Assembly: GCF_022174665.1 (NCBI RefSeq)
Contig: NZ_CP076562.1
Span: 1,240,001-1,304,000, forward strand
Direction: 5' to 3'
Length of the DNA stretch: 64,000 nucleotides
From: Eubacterium sp. MSJ-33
Lineage (GTDB): Bacteria; Bacillota; Clostridia; Lachnospirales; Lachnospiraceae
Position 1 is the stretch's first letter. Every line of letters begins with the position of its first letter. The notes below the pieces were generated by a model that saw nothing but the letters and a program-made list of their open reading frames with translations, searched no databases and was not told the origin of the DNA. Of the stretch, positions 28,079-35,335 are shown one piece after another. The position numbers were made by a program, and so were the translations under genes.

Positions 28079-29710
28079 TCAATCCTGATCATCACTTGCC
28101 ATATTCATAACCTGACGTTTTCTTGCAAGTTCATCGTTTGCTAGGTATTCGTCGTAAGTTGTCTGCTTGTCAATCAATCCCGTATTCGTAAGTTCCATAA
28201 TGCGGTTCGCTGTTGTCTGTACAAACTGGTGGTCCTGGCATGCAAAAAGACAGACACCCGGGAACTTAATCAGTCCATTATTTAATGCCGTGATACTCTC
28301 CATATCCAGATGGTTTGTCGGTTCATCGAGAATCAACACATTGGAGCCCATAATCATAAGCTTCGACAGCAGACAACGCACTTTCTCGCCACCAGAAAGC
28401 ACCTTGACCTTCTTCACGCCGTCCTCACCGGCAAACAACATTCTGCCAAGGAATCCACGTACATAGGTTGCATCCTTATCATCCGAATACTGTGCCAGCC
28501 AGTCCGCAATCACAAGATCGTTATCAAACTCCTTCGTATTATCTTTCGGAAAATATCCCTGTGATGTCGTAACGCCCCACTTGTAGCTTCCTTCATCCGG
28601 TTCTTCCTCTCCGGCAAGAATACGGAACAGTGTTGTCGTTGCAATCGTGTTTGGTCCGACAAATGCAATCTTATCATCATGCCCGACTGTAAACGAAATG
28701 TTGTCAAGCACCTTTACGCCATCAATTGTCTTGGAAATGTTCGATACAGTAAGCACCTCGTTTCCAATCTCTCTCTTTGGACGGAAATCAATGTATGGAT
28801 ATTTTCGGCTCGATGGGCGGATCTCATCAAGCTGAATCTTCTCCAACGCCCTCTTTCTGGAAGTTGCCTGTTTGGACTTTGAAGCGTTTGCGGAGAACCG
28901 CTGAATAAATTCCTGCAATTCCTTGATCTTCTCTTCTTTCTTCTTGTTTGCTTCCTTCATCTGCTTAATCATAAGCTGGCTGCTCTCATACCAGAAGTCA
29001 TAGTTACCTGCATAAAGCTGAATCTTCGCATAATCGATATCTGCGATATGTGTACATACCTTGTTCAGGAAATAACGGTCATGGGATACAACAATAACCG
29101 TATTCTCAAAGTTAATCAAGAATTCTTCTAACCATGCAATAGCATCGAGATCCAAATGGTTCGTCGGCTCGTCCAAAAGCAGGACATCCGGGTTGCCAAA
29201 AAGTGCCTGTGCCAAAAGCACCTTCACTTTCAGGTTACCATCAAGTTCACTCATCATCTTGTAATGAATATCTGTATCGACACCGAGTCCATTCAGAAGA
29301 GTCGCCGCATCACTCTCTGCGTTCCAGCCATCCATCTCGGCAAACTCCGCCTCTAGCTCCGATGCACGGATACCGTCTTCATCCGAGAAATCTTCTTTGG
29401 CATAGATGGCATCCTTTTCTTTCATAATGTCATACAGGCGCTTATTACCCATAATAACGGTATCTAATACCATATATTCGTCATATTTGAAGTGGTCCTG
29501 CTGCAGGACAGACAAACGTTCACCATCATTCATGATAACTTCACCGTTTGTCGGTTCGAGTTCGCCGGAAAGAATCTTCAGGAATGTAGATTTACCGGCA
29601 CCGTTTGCGCCAATCAGCCCATAACAATTTCCTTCTGTAAACTTAATATTAACATCCTCAAACAAAGCCCGCTTTCCAAGCCGCAGGGTTACATTATTTG
29701 CACTAATCAT
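28079..29710 (-). CDS. ABC-F family ATPase (YkpA/YbiT-like translation factor)
   Basis: 543 aa with two ATP-binding domains and no membrane segment. It has the ABC-F linker of about 80 residues (KKKEEKIKELQEFIQRFSANASKSKQATSRKRALEKIQ), so it probably acts on ribosomes. NBD1 has an intact Walker A (GANGAGKS) and DEPTNHLD but an altered signature (LDGNL for LSGGQ). NBD2 has an altered Walker A (GPNTIATTT, no Lys) but intact LSGGE and DEPTNHLD. One composite ATP site is thus complete and the other degenerate. Not placed among antibiotic-resistance ABC-F types. Transcribed from a strong promoter. Confidence 0.92.
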   Translation of the reverse strand: MISANNVTLRLGKRALFEDVNIKFTEGNCYGLIGANGAGKSTFLKILSGELEPTNGEVIMNDGERLSVLQQDHFKYDEYMVLDTVIMGNKRLYDIMKEKDAIYAKEDFSDEDGIRASELEAEFAEMDGWNAESDAATLLNGLGVDTDIHYKMMSELDGNLKVKVLLAQALFGNPDVLLLDEPTNHLDLDAIAWLEEFLINFENTVIVVSHDRYFLNKVCTHIADIDYAKIQLYAGNYDFWYESSQLMIKQMKEANKKKEEKIKELQEFIQRFSANASKSKQATSRKRALEKIQLDEIRPSSRKYPYIDFRPKREIGNEVLTVSNISKTIDGVKVLDNISFTVGHDDKIAFVGPNTIATTTLFRILAGEEEPDEGSYKWGVTTSQGYFPKDNTKEFDNDLVIADWLAQYSDDKDATYVRGFLGRMLFAGEDGVKKVKVLSGGEKVRCLLSKLMIMGSNVLILDEPTNHLDMESITALNNGLIKFPGVCLFACQDHQFVQTTANRIMELTNTGLIDKQTTYDEYLANDELARKRQVMNMASDDQD

Positions 29711-29752
29711 ATCTGTTTTCCTTTCTTTGCTGCTTATCCAAAACTAGCTATG

Positions 29753-29781
29753 AGTATAACAACCACCCTCTTTTATGTCAA
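29753..29781 (-). promoter_or_regulatory. Promoter of the ABC-F gene
   Basis: Perfect TTGACA (29776-29781), 17-base spacer ending in TGT, and TATACT (29753-29758), minus strand; about 43 nt upstream of the start codon. The downstream GAAAGGA serves as ribosome site. Confidence 0.8.
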
Positions 29782-29835
29782 GCGTTATGCCGTGTCCGGA
29801 TTGTGCCTCTTCTGCCGTTCGTCGGTCATAAGAAA

Positions 29836-29859
29836 AAGGGACTTCCGAAAAAGTCCCTT
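29836..29859 (-). terminator. Terminator after the six-cysteine gene
   Basis: Minus-strand 9-bp stem (29836-29844 with 29851-29859) followed by TTTTTC, just past the stop of the small gene. Closes the GT2/PLC/six-cysteine operon. Confidence 0.85.
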
Positions 29860-29865
29860 CGTTTC

Positions 29866-30051
29866 TTATAAATCTTTTACAATCGGATCATACAGATCCA
29901 GTCTGCAATGCTCGTCCTCTGCGAAATGTCTGCAATTCAGACAACTTTTCTCATCCTCTGCCACATTACAGAAACAAGATTTGCGCTCGCTCTTGTCATA
30001 AGCGCTGCAACGCTCAGCTACTTCTTTGTAGATTTCTGCTCCAGCTCGCAT
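29866..30051 (-). CDS. Small six-cysteine protein, probably metal-binding, unknown function
   Basis: 61 aa with Cys at about 15, 26, 28, 37, 40 and 49, arranged as C...CFC...CLNC...C (CxC and CxxC pairs), and many acidic residues. No signal peptide. The pattern suggests a small zinc or Fe-S binding protein. An AAGGAGG seven bases before the ATG and a terminator directly behind the stop support a real gene. It appears to be the last gene of an operon with the zinc-dependent PLC-type and GT2 genes. I recall similar short proteins in Lachnospiraceae but no assigned function. Confidence 0.75.
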   Translation of the reverse strand: MRAGAEIYKEVAERCSAYDKSERKSCFCNVAEDEKSCLNCRHFAEDEHCRLDLYDPIVKDL

Positions 30052-30118
30052 GCCATATCCTCCTTCTCTGAACTGTTTTATTCCAGTTCCCGGATAGTAT
30101 GCACCAAAACGTCATTCT

Positions 30119-30697
30119 TTATGCCGCACCAGTCGCTAGCTGCAACAACGAATGCATCACTGCCAGACTCACAATATACGAATATGCACAATCCAGATTT
30201 ACATCACCCCGGTCATGCATATAACGCTCGTGTTTTTCTTTAATATAATCAAGCAATTCCTGAAATGAGCAGATTGTCGGCAGCATCCTTTCATCATACT
30301 GCATCTCTCCGCTTTCATACCGATGGCGGACAAAGCTTCGAATCCGGTGTTTCAAATCCTCCTCATATACACAGTGGTCCTTCAAACTTCCCGGATAATG
30401 TGAATTATGTGGATATGTAAAGTAATCCGCAATGTAATGCAGGATCACACCCATCCGGATACTCGATGAAATCGAAACACCTTTTTTCTTTGTCTTATAA
30501 TGCTTCAAGAATCCAAGCATCTTCTTTTCACACACATCAAACGTATCATCGATACAATGACGTCTTGTCAAAAAAGAAGGTGTGCAATCCGGAAGTATAC
30601 TTCCTACATACAGGGAAAAATGATGCCCAAATCGCTGTTCTGCGGACAACCCGTGTACAACACCCTTTGTTAGTGATATGTGTGACTTCTTACGCAT
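30119..30697 (-). CDS. Zinc-dependent phospholipase C/S1-P1 nuclease-fold protein
   Basis: 192 aa. The spaced His/Asp pattern of the Zn-dependent PLC family is visible: HISLTKGVVHGL, FGHHFSLYVGSILPDCTPSFL, and ILHYIADYFTYPHNSHYPG. No signal peptide is evident, so it is probably cytoplasmic or membrane-associated; substrate unknown. It follows the GT2 gene by 25 nt, which may link it to lipid or glycolipid turnover (inference). Confidence 0.8.
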   Translation of the reverse strand: MRKKSHISLTKGVVHGLSAEQRFGHHFSLYVGSILPDCTPSFLTRRHCIDDTFDVCEKKMLGFLKHYKTKKKGVSISSSIRMGVILHYIADYFTYPHNSHYPGSLKDHCVYEEDLKHRIRSFVRHRYESGEMQYDERMLPTICSFQELLDYIKEKHERYMHDRGDVNLDCAYSYIVSLAVMHSLLQLATGAA

Positions 30698-30722
30698 GAA
30701 ATGCCTCCTTTGGTTTTTAAGC

Positions 30723-31661
30723 TTACCTACGTTTTTCCCAGGTCATGTGTTTCCCGGTCTTTTTTGAAATAATATAGCGTGGGCGGCATTTAACCTCCTC
30801 GTAGATTTTCGCTATATAATAACCAATAATCCCAAGCCCCATAAGAATCAGGCTTCCCATAATCAGTATAATCAAAATCACTGTCGTGAAACCCTCTACT
30901 GCATGGCCGGAAAAATAATTTACAAGTGTCTGTATCCCCAGTATAACCGCAAACAAGAGTCCAAGTATACCGGTAATTGTTACCACCGTCATCGGTGCAG
31001 AGGAAAATGAAACAATATTTGAAATCGCATAACGGATCAGAGATTTTGTCGACCATTTCGATTCGCCAATCTCACGATCCCGGACATCAAACTCCACCGA
31101 TATGGACCGGAATCCGATCCACGATGAAAGCGCCCGGAAAAACGCATTCCGTTCCGGCATCTCCAGCAATGCTTCTACCGCACGCCGGTCAAGCAGCTTA
31201 AAATCAGATGCATGAGACATATCAATCTTCACAGCTTTCGAGATCATCCTGTAGAAGAGTCCTGCACTCATTTTGTGAAAAACACTTTCTCTGCCGCGCG
31301 TTCTCTTCACACCTTCCACAACTTCATATCCCTGCTGCCACAGCCGATACATCTCTACGATTGTCTCCGGTGGATGCTGCAGATCACAATCCATCACAAC
31401 CACGCAGTCACCGTCCGCATTCTCAAGCCCTGCCATCATTGCAGATTCCTTGCCAAAATTTCTGGAGAAACGAACACCGTTTACATGCTCATCTTCTTTC
31501 CCGGCACTCTCAATTTCTCTCCAGGTTCCATCCTTTGAGCCATCATCCACAAATACTATTTCATAATCAATCTCTTCATTTTTTAAAATATTCCCTATCG
31601 TTCCTGCCGCTTTCTTAATCATTTTTTCTTCGTTGTAGGCAGGTAACACTACTGATAACAT
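30723..31661 (-). CDS. Family 2 glycosyltransferase, DPM/GtrB type with two membrane helices
   Basis: 312 aa. The N-terminal GT-A domain begins LSVVLPAYNEEKMI with EIVFVDDGSKDGT and the DXD-containing VVMDCDLQHPP. Two C-terminal membrane helices (about 235-260 and 268-292) follow, typical of polyprenyl-phosphate sugar transferases (GtrB, Dpm1). It probably loads a hexose onto undecaprenyl phosphate. No cognate flippase or acceptor-modifying GtrA is adjacent, unlike usual gtr operons. Forms an operon with the PLC-type and six-cysteine genes. Confidence 0.9.
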   Translation of the reverse strand: MLSVVLPAYNEEKMIKKAAGTIGNILKNEEIDYEIVFVDDGSKDGTWREIESAGKEDEHVNGVRFSRNFGKESAMMAGLENADGDCVVVMDCDLQHPPETIVEMYRLWQQGYEVVEGVKRTRGRESVFHKMSAGLFYRMISKAVKIDMSHASDFKLLDRRAVEALLEMPERNAFFRALSSWIGFRSISVEFDVRDREIGESKWSTKSLIRYAISNIVSFSSAPMTVVTITGILGLLFAVILGIQTLVNYFSGHAVEGFTTVILIILIMGSLILMGLGIIGYYIAKIYEEVKCRPRYIISKKTGKHMTWEKRR

Positions 31662-31726
31662 GCGCTCACCGTTTACACTTTCCTGTTTGTTTTACTGATT
31701 TTATTTTATCACATTTACTGTAAATA

Positions 31727-31759
31727 AAAAAGAGGCAGTACAACTTTCTGCCTCTTTTT
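31727..31759. terminator. Terminator of metY
   Basis: 12-bp arms (31727-31738 and 31748-31759) rich in GAGGCAG/CTGCCTC with A and T runs at the two ends, just after the metY stop. Usable on both strands. Confidence 0.85.
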
Positions 31760-31780
31760 AACGTTATTTTCACATTTTGT

Positions 31781-33094
31781 TTACTCTGCAAGTGCCTTGA
31801 ATGCCTCATCGAGATCTTCAATGATATCATCGATATTCTCTGTACCGATAGAAAGACGGATTGTATTCGGCTTGATTCCCTGATCGAGGAGTTCTGCCTC
31901 GTTGCACTCAGAGTGAGTTGTAGATGCCGGATGAATGGCAAGCGATTTTACATCAGCTACATTTGCAAGCAGAGAGAAGAGTTCCAAATTATCGATAAAC
32001 TTCTGTGCGTCTGCAGCACCGCCCTTGATTTCAAATGTAAAGATAGATCCACCGCCATTCGGGAAGTACTTCTTATAAAGCGCCTGCTGTTCCGGATTCT
32101 CAGAGATAGAAGGATGATTCACCTTCCCAACCTGCGGCTGGTTTTTAAGATACTGTACAACCTTGAGTGCATTTTCCACATGGCGCTCTACGCGGAGAGA
32201 CAATGTCTCAAGCCCCTGTAAGAAGATGAATGAATGTACCGGCGAGATTGTTGCACCAGTATCACGGAGCAAAATAGCACGGATATAAGTTGCAAACGCG
32301 GCCGGAGCAGTATCCTTTGCAAAGCTGACTCCATGATAAGATACATTTGGCTCAACCAGCCATGGGAACTTGTCCGCTGCCTTCAGCCAGTCGAATTTAC
32401 CACTATCAATAATCACGCCTCCGAGTGTTGTTCCATGGCCACCGATAAACTTCGTTGCTGAATGAACGACGATATCTGCGCCATACTCGATTGGTCTTAC
32501 AAGGTATGGTGTTGCAAATGTATTATCAACAACAAGCGGAACGTTGTGTGCATGTGCAATCTTTGCGATTCGCTCGATATCAACCACCTCCGAATTCGGA
32601 TTTCCAAGTGTCTCGATCTGAACTGCCTTTGTATTCGGCTTGATAGCCGCTTCGATCGCATCGTAATCAAACGGATCTACAAAAGTTGCCTCAATACCAT
32701 AATCCGGAAGTGTATGTGCAAGCAAGTTGTATGTTCCGCCATAGATATTCTTGGCTGCTACAATATGGTCACCTGCATGTGCCAATGCCTGAAAGGCATA
32801 TGTAAGAGCTGCTGCTCCGGAGCCGACTGCAAGTGCTGCAACGCCACCTTCGAGTGCTGCGATACGCTTCTCAAATACATCCTCTGTCGGATTTGTCAGA
32901 CGTCCATAGATGTTACCTGCATCCTTCAAGCCAAATCTATCTGCCGCATGTTTACTGTTATGGAATACATAAGAAGAAGTCAGATAAATCGGAACGGCTC
33001 TTGCATCTGTCACCGGGTCCGGCTGTTCCTGTCCTACATGCAGCTGTAATGTTTCAAACTTTAAATTTCTGTCCTCATAATGTTTTTTACTCAT
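31781..33094 (-). CDS. metY: O-acetylhomoserine sulfhydrylase
   Basis: PLP enzyme making homocysteine (or methionine precursors) from O-acetylhomoserine and sulfide. 437 aa, usual for MetY. Seen are FETLQLHVGQEQPD at the start, the phosphate-binding AVGSGAAALTYA, the PLP Asp region LVVDNTFATPYL, the Schiff-base Lys in VVHSATKFIGGHG, and the C-terminal LAIHPASTTHSE. The ATG at 33094, preceded by GAGG, is chosen over an in-frame ATG at 33178 that lacks a ribosome site. The gene is alone between its own promoter/operator and terminator. Confidence 0.95.
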   Translation of the reverse strand: MSKKHYEDRNLKFETLQLHVGQEQPDPVTDARAVPIYLTSSYVFHNSKHAADRFGLKDAGNIYGRLTNPTEDVFEKRIAALEGGVAALAVGSGAAALTYAFQALAHAGDHIVAAKNIYGGTYNLLAHTLPDYGIEATFVDPFDYDAIEAAIKPNTKAVQIETLGNPNSEVVDIERIAKIAHAHNVPLVVDNTFATPYLVRPIEYGADIVVHSATKFIGGHGTTLGGVIIDSGKFDWLKAADKFPWLVEPNVSYHGVSFAKDTAPAAFATYIRAILLRDTGATISPVHSFIFLQGLETLSLRVERHVENALKVVQYLKNQPQVGKVNHPSISENPEQQALYKKYFPNGGGSIFTFEIKGGAADAQKFIDNLELFSLLANVADVKSLAIHPASTTHSECNEAELLDQGIKPNTIRLSIGTENIDDIIEDLDEAFKALAE

Positions 33095-33182
33095 AATATT
33101 ATACCTCATCTTTCTCTTATTTTCCGGCATGTGCCTTGTTGTCTTTATCTGTGTCGCAACCCGTTTTCTTGATTGCAAGGTT

Positions 33183-33221
33183 ATCTTACCACCCTAATTC
33201 CTATTTGTCTAATAGGAATTA
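33183..33221 (-). promoter_or_regulatory. metY promoter with palindromic operator over the -35
   Basis: TAGACA (33206-33211), 17-base spacer, TAAGAT (33183-33188), minus strand. A perfect 11-bp inverted repeat, TAATTCCTATT/AATAGGAATTA (33195-33205 and 33211-33221), brackets the -35. The position fits repression by occlusion. The ATTCC...GGAAT symmetry resembles sites of Rrf2-family cysteine regulators such as CymR, which is a suggestion only. Confidence 0.65.
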
Positions 33222-33259
33222 AATTGAATTAGTTATAATTTTTGATTATAACTAATATC

Positions 33260-33288
33260 TTGACACCACTGTACGTTCTCGATAAAAT
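33260..33288 (+). promoter_or_regulatory. Promoter of the CNNM/CorC-type gene
   Basis: Perfect TTGACA (33260-33265), 17-base spacer, TAAAAT (33283-33288), about 38 nt upstream of the TTG start. Divergent from metY. Confidence 0.8.
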
Positions 33289-33325
33289 AATAGGAAATTT
33301 ATTCAAATCAAAGGAGTGATTTTTT

Positions 33326-34615
33326 TTGGACACAAGTCCCGCGTTACAAATTATTGTGATTATAATCTTACTGATATTATCTGCTTTTTTTTCTTCTTCA
33401 GAAACCGCACTCACTACCGTAAGCCAGATAAAGCTGCGTTCGCTTATTGACGAAGGAAATCGAAGAGCAAAAAAAGTATTAAAGATTACCGAAAACCCAA
33501 GTAAGCTTCTAAGCGCAATTCTGGTTGGTAATAACATTGCAAACATATCTGCATCCGCACTGACAACAACCTTTTGTACATCTGTATTCGGAAATAAGTA
33601 TATCGGAATTGCCACCGGTGCCCTGACTTTTTTAGTTTTGATTTTTGGTGAGATTACACCAAAAACAATTGCCACCGAATATTCCCTGCAGCTTTCCATG
33701 ATTGTTGCCTACCCGATTTCATGGCTGATGACAGTTTTAACACCGGTTATTTTCTTATTAAATATTATTACTTCCGGTATCTTCCGTCTGTTCCATGTAA
33801 ATCCTTCCGCGCGAAAATCAAGTATCACCGAAGCCGAGCTTCGAACAATCGTGAATGTATCACACGAGGAAGGTGTCATAGAACCGGAAGAAAAGTTTAT
33901 GATTTCCAACGTTGTCGACTTCGGGGATGCAGTCTCCAAGGATATCATGATTCCTCGTGCAGACGTTGTAGCCGCGGATGTAAATTCCACTTATGAAGAA
34001 CTGGTCAATATCTTCAAAAGCGAAACCTATACAAGAATCCCGATTTACGAAGATTCCAAAGAAAATATCATCGGAATTCTAAACATCAAAGATTTGTTTT
34101 TCTATCGCGAATTATTAGACATCCGCTATTTTGATCTTCGAAGTATTCTTCGAAAGCCATTGTTCGTATCCGAATACCAGAAGACAAGCCAGATCTTCGC
34201 AGAGATGAAAACATCTGCTGACAGTATGGCAATTGTATTGGATGAATACGGGCAGGCATCCGGTATTATCACAATGGAAGATCTGGTTGAAGAGATCGTC
34301 GGGGATATCCGTGATGAATATGACGACAACGAGAATGATCTAATTCGTGATCTCGGAAATCACACCTACGATATTGATGCGTCCATCAAGCTGGACGATT
34401 TAAACGATAAGCTGCAAACAAATTTCGAATCAAAGAATTATGATTCACTTGCCGGTTTTATCATTGAATTGTTGGATAACATTCCTACCGCCGGAGAGGA
34501 AGCCAATTGTGACGGTGCCCATTTCAAGGTGACAGAAGTTCACCGTAACCGTATTGAACGCGTTACCCTTACACTTCTTCCAAAAGAGCCCCAAACAGAA
34601 AAAGATGAGACGTAA
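33326..34615 (+). CDS. CNNM/CorC-type membrane protein with CBS pair (hemolysin C family)
   Basis: 429 aa. The DUF21/CNNM membrane domain (about 1-190, with SAFFSSSETALTTVSQIKLRSL and LVGNNIANISASAL) is followed by a CBS pair (about 205-325: MIPRADVVAADVN, IPIYEDSKENIIGILNIKDLF, MAIVLDEYGQASGIITMEDLVEEIVGDI) and a C-terminal CorC_HlyC domain. Family members move Mg2+ or resist Mg/Co stress; hemolysin is a historical name. The start is TTG with AAAGGAG eight bases upstream. The stop lies in a terminator palindrome shared with the convergent DUF1836 gene. Confidence 0.93.
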   Translation: MDTSPALQIIVIIILLILSAFFSSSETALTTVSQIKLRSLIDEGNRRAKKVLKITENPSKLLSAILVGNNIANISASALTTTFCTSVFGNKYIGIATGALTFLVLIFGEITPKTIATEYSLQLSMIVAYPISWLMTVLTPVIFLLNIITSGIFRLFHVNPSARKSSITEAELRTIVNVSHEEGVIEPEEKFMISNVVDFGDAVSKDIMIPRADVVAADVNSTYEELVNIFKSETYTRIPIYEDSKENIIGILNIKDLFFYRELLDIRYFDLRSILRKPLFVSEYQKTSQIFAEMKTSADSMAIVLDEYGQASGIITMEDLVEEIVGDIRDEYDDNENDLIRDLGNHTYDIDASIKLDDLNDKLQTNFESKNYDSLAGFIIELLDNIPTAGEEANCDGAHFKVTEVHRNRIERVTLTLLPKEPQTEKDET

Positions 34616-34633
34616 TTTACGTCTCATCTTTTT
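34599..34633. terminator. Bidirectional terminator containing both stop codons
   Basis: 17-bp perfect arms (34599-34615 and 34617-34633) around one base, A-run left and T-run right, so it works on both strands. Both TAA stops lie inside it, and because of the symmetry both proteins end in the residues KDET. Confidence 0.92.
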
Positions 34634-35261
34634 TCTTCTTTTTCTTCTCTCGCTCGTTTTGCTGTTCCTGCTGCTTTGCCTGTTCTGCAGCCATCTCATC
34701 AATAATCTGCTCCATGATTTTCTTCTTCATGAATATATCGTAACCAAGCAATGACAAAAAATTCAGATTCTTGATATATCTATCATCCGCGCCGGGGAAA
34801 TCATGTTCCGACAGCTCAAAGGTCTTTACAATGCTGTTTTCAACCCGGAAATGCTGATGCTGCTCCAGTTTATAAAGGCTTGTATAGATTTCTTCTAAAC
34901 TATGGGACGCTTCCGGATTCTCAAAATAATGATCAATCAACGGTTTGAACATAATCTGAATATCACTGATTGAGATTACATTTTTCAAATAATAAATGTA
35001 AATCAGTAAAATCAGATGTTCCTTCGTATACCGTTTTTTTTCCGGTGACGGAAGCAGATTGTTCTTCGTATAATTATTGATCATCGTCTTAGTCAGTGTC
35101 TTATCTTCCTCGTAACGTTTATTCTGTGAAAGATATTTATCCATAAACGTCGTGACTTGATCCATATACAGTTCAATCGAGGGAAGATCCTCCGGGGCAA
35201 TATACCCAAGCTGCGTCATTTCCCTAATTTTCTTTTTTAGGCTGTCCTTCTCAATATCCAT
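34617..35261 (-). CDS. DUF1836 putative transcriptional regulator
   Basis: 214 aa. The central region (PEKKRYTKEHLILLIYIYYLKNVISISDIQIMFKPLIDHYF) is the DUF1836 core, which resembles a MerR-like winged helix. The N-terminus has a helix with SIELYMDQVTTFMDKYL. The tail is a long Lys/Glu/Gln run. It is probably DNA-binding. A large perfect palindrome overlaps its own promoter and start, suggesting autoregulation. Regulated genes other than itself are unknown. Confidence 0.85.
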   Translation of the reverse strand: MDIEKDSLKKKIREMTQLGYIAPEDLPSIELYMDQVTTFMDKYLSQNKRYEEDKTLTKTMINNYTKNNLLPSPEKKRYTKEHLILLIYIYYLKNVISISDIQIMFKPLIDHYFENPEASHSLEEIYTSLYKLEQHQHFRVENSIVKTFELSEHDFPGADDRYIKNLNFLSLLGYDIFMKKKIMEQIIDEMAAEQAKQQEQQNEREKKKKKKDET

Positions 35262-35314
35262 ATAATATACGCTCCTAACGCGTATATTATATAGTATTGA
35301 AAACCATGTGTAAA
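35260..35314 (-). promoter_or_regulatory. DUF1836 gene promoter with 13-bp palindrome
   Basis: TTTACA (35309-35314), 17-base spacer, TATAAT (35286-35291), minus strand. Perfect inverted arms at 35260-35272 and 35280-35292 cover the -10 on one side and reach the start codon on the other, with the AGGAG ribosome site in the 7-nt centre. Transcription would begin near 35279, so only one arm is in RNA: a DNA operator is likelier than an RNA hairpin. Confidence 0.7.
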
Positions 35315-35335
35315 GGTTTAAATGAATATATCTGA

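Noticed and set aside
33095..33320. Possible S-box or T-box riboswitch upstream of metY
   Set aside because: The leader between the promoter and the ATG is under 100 nt with no conserved riboswitch elements; the only structure is the DNA palindrome at the -35.
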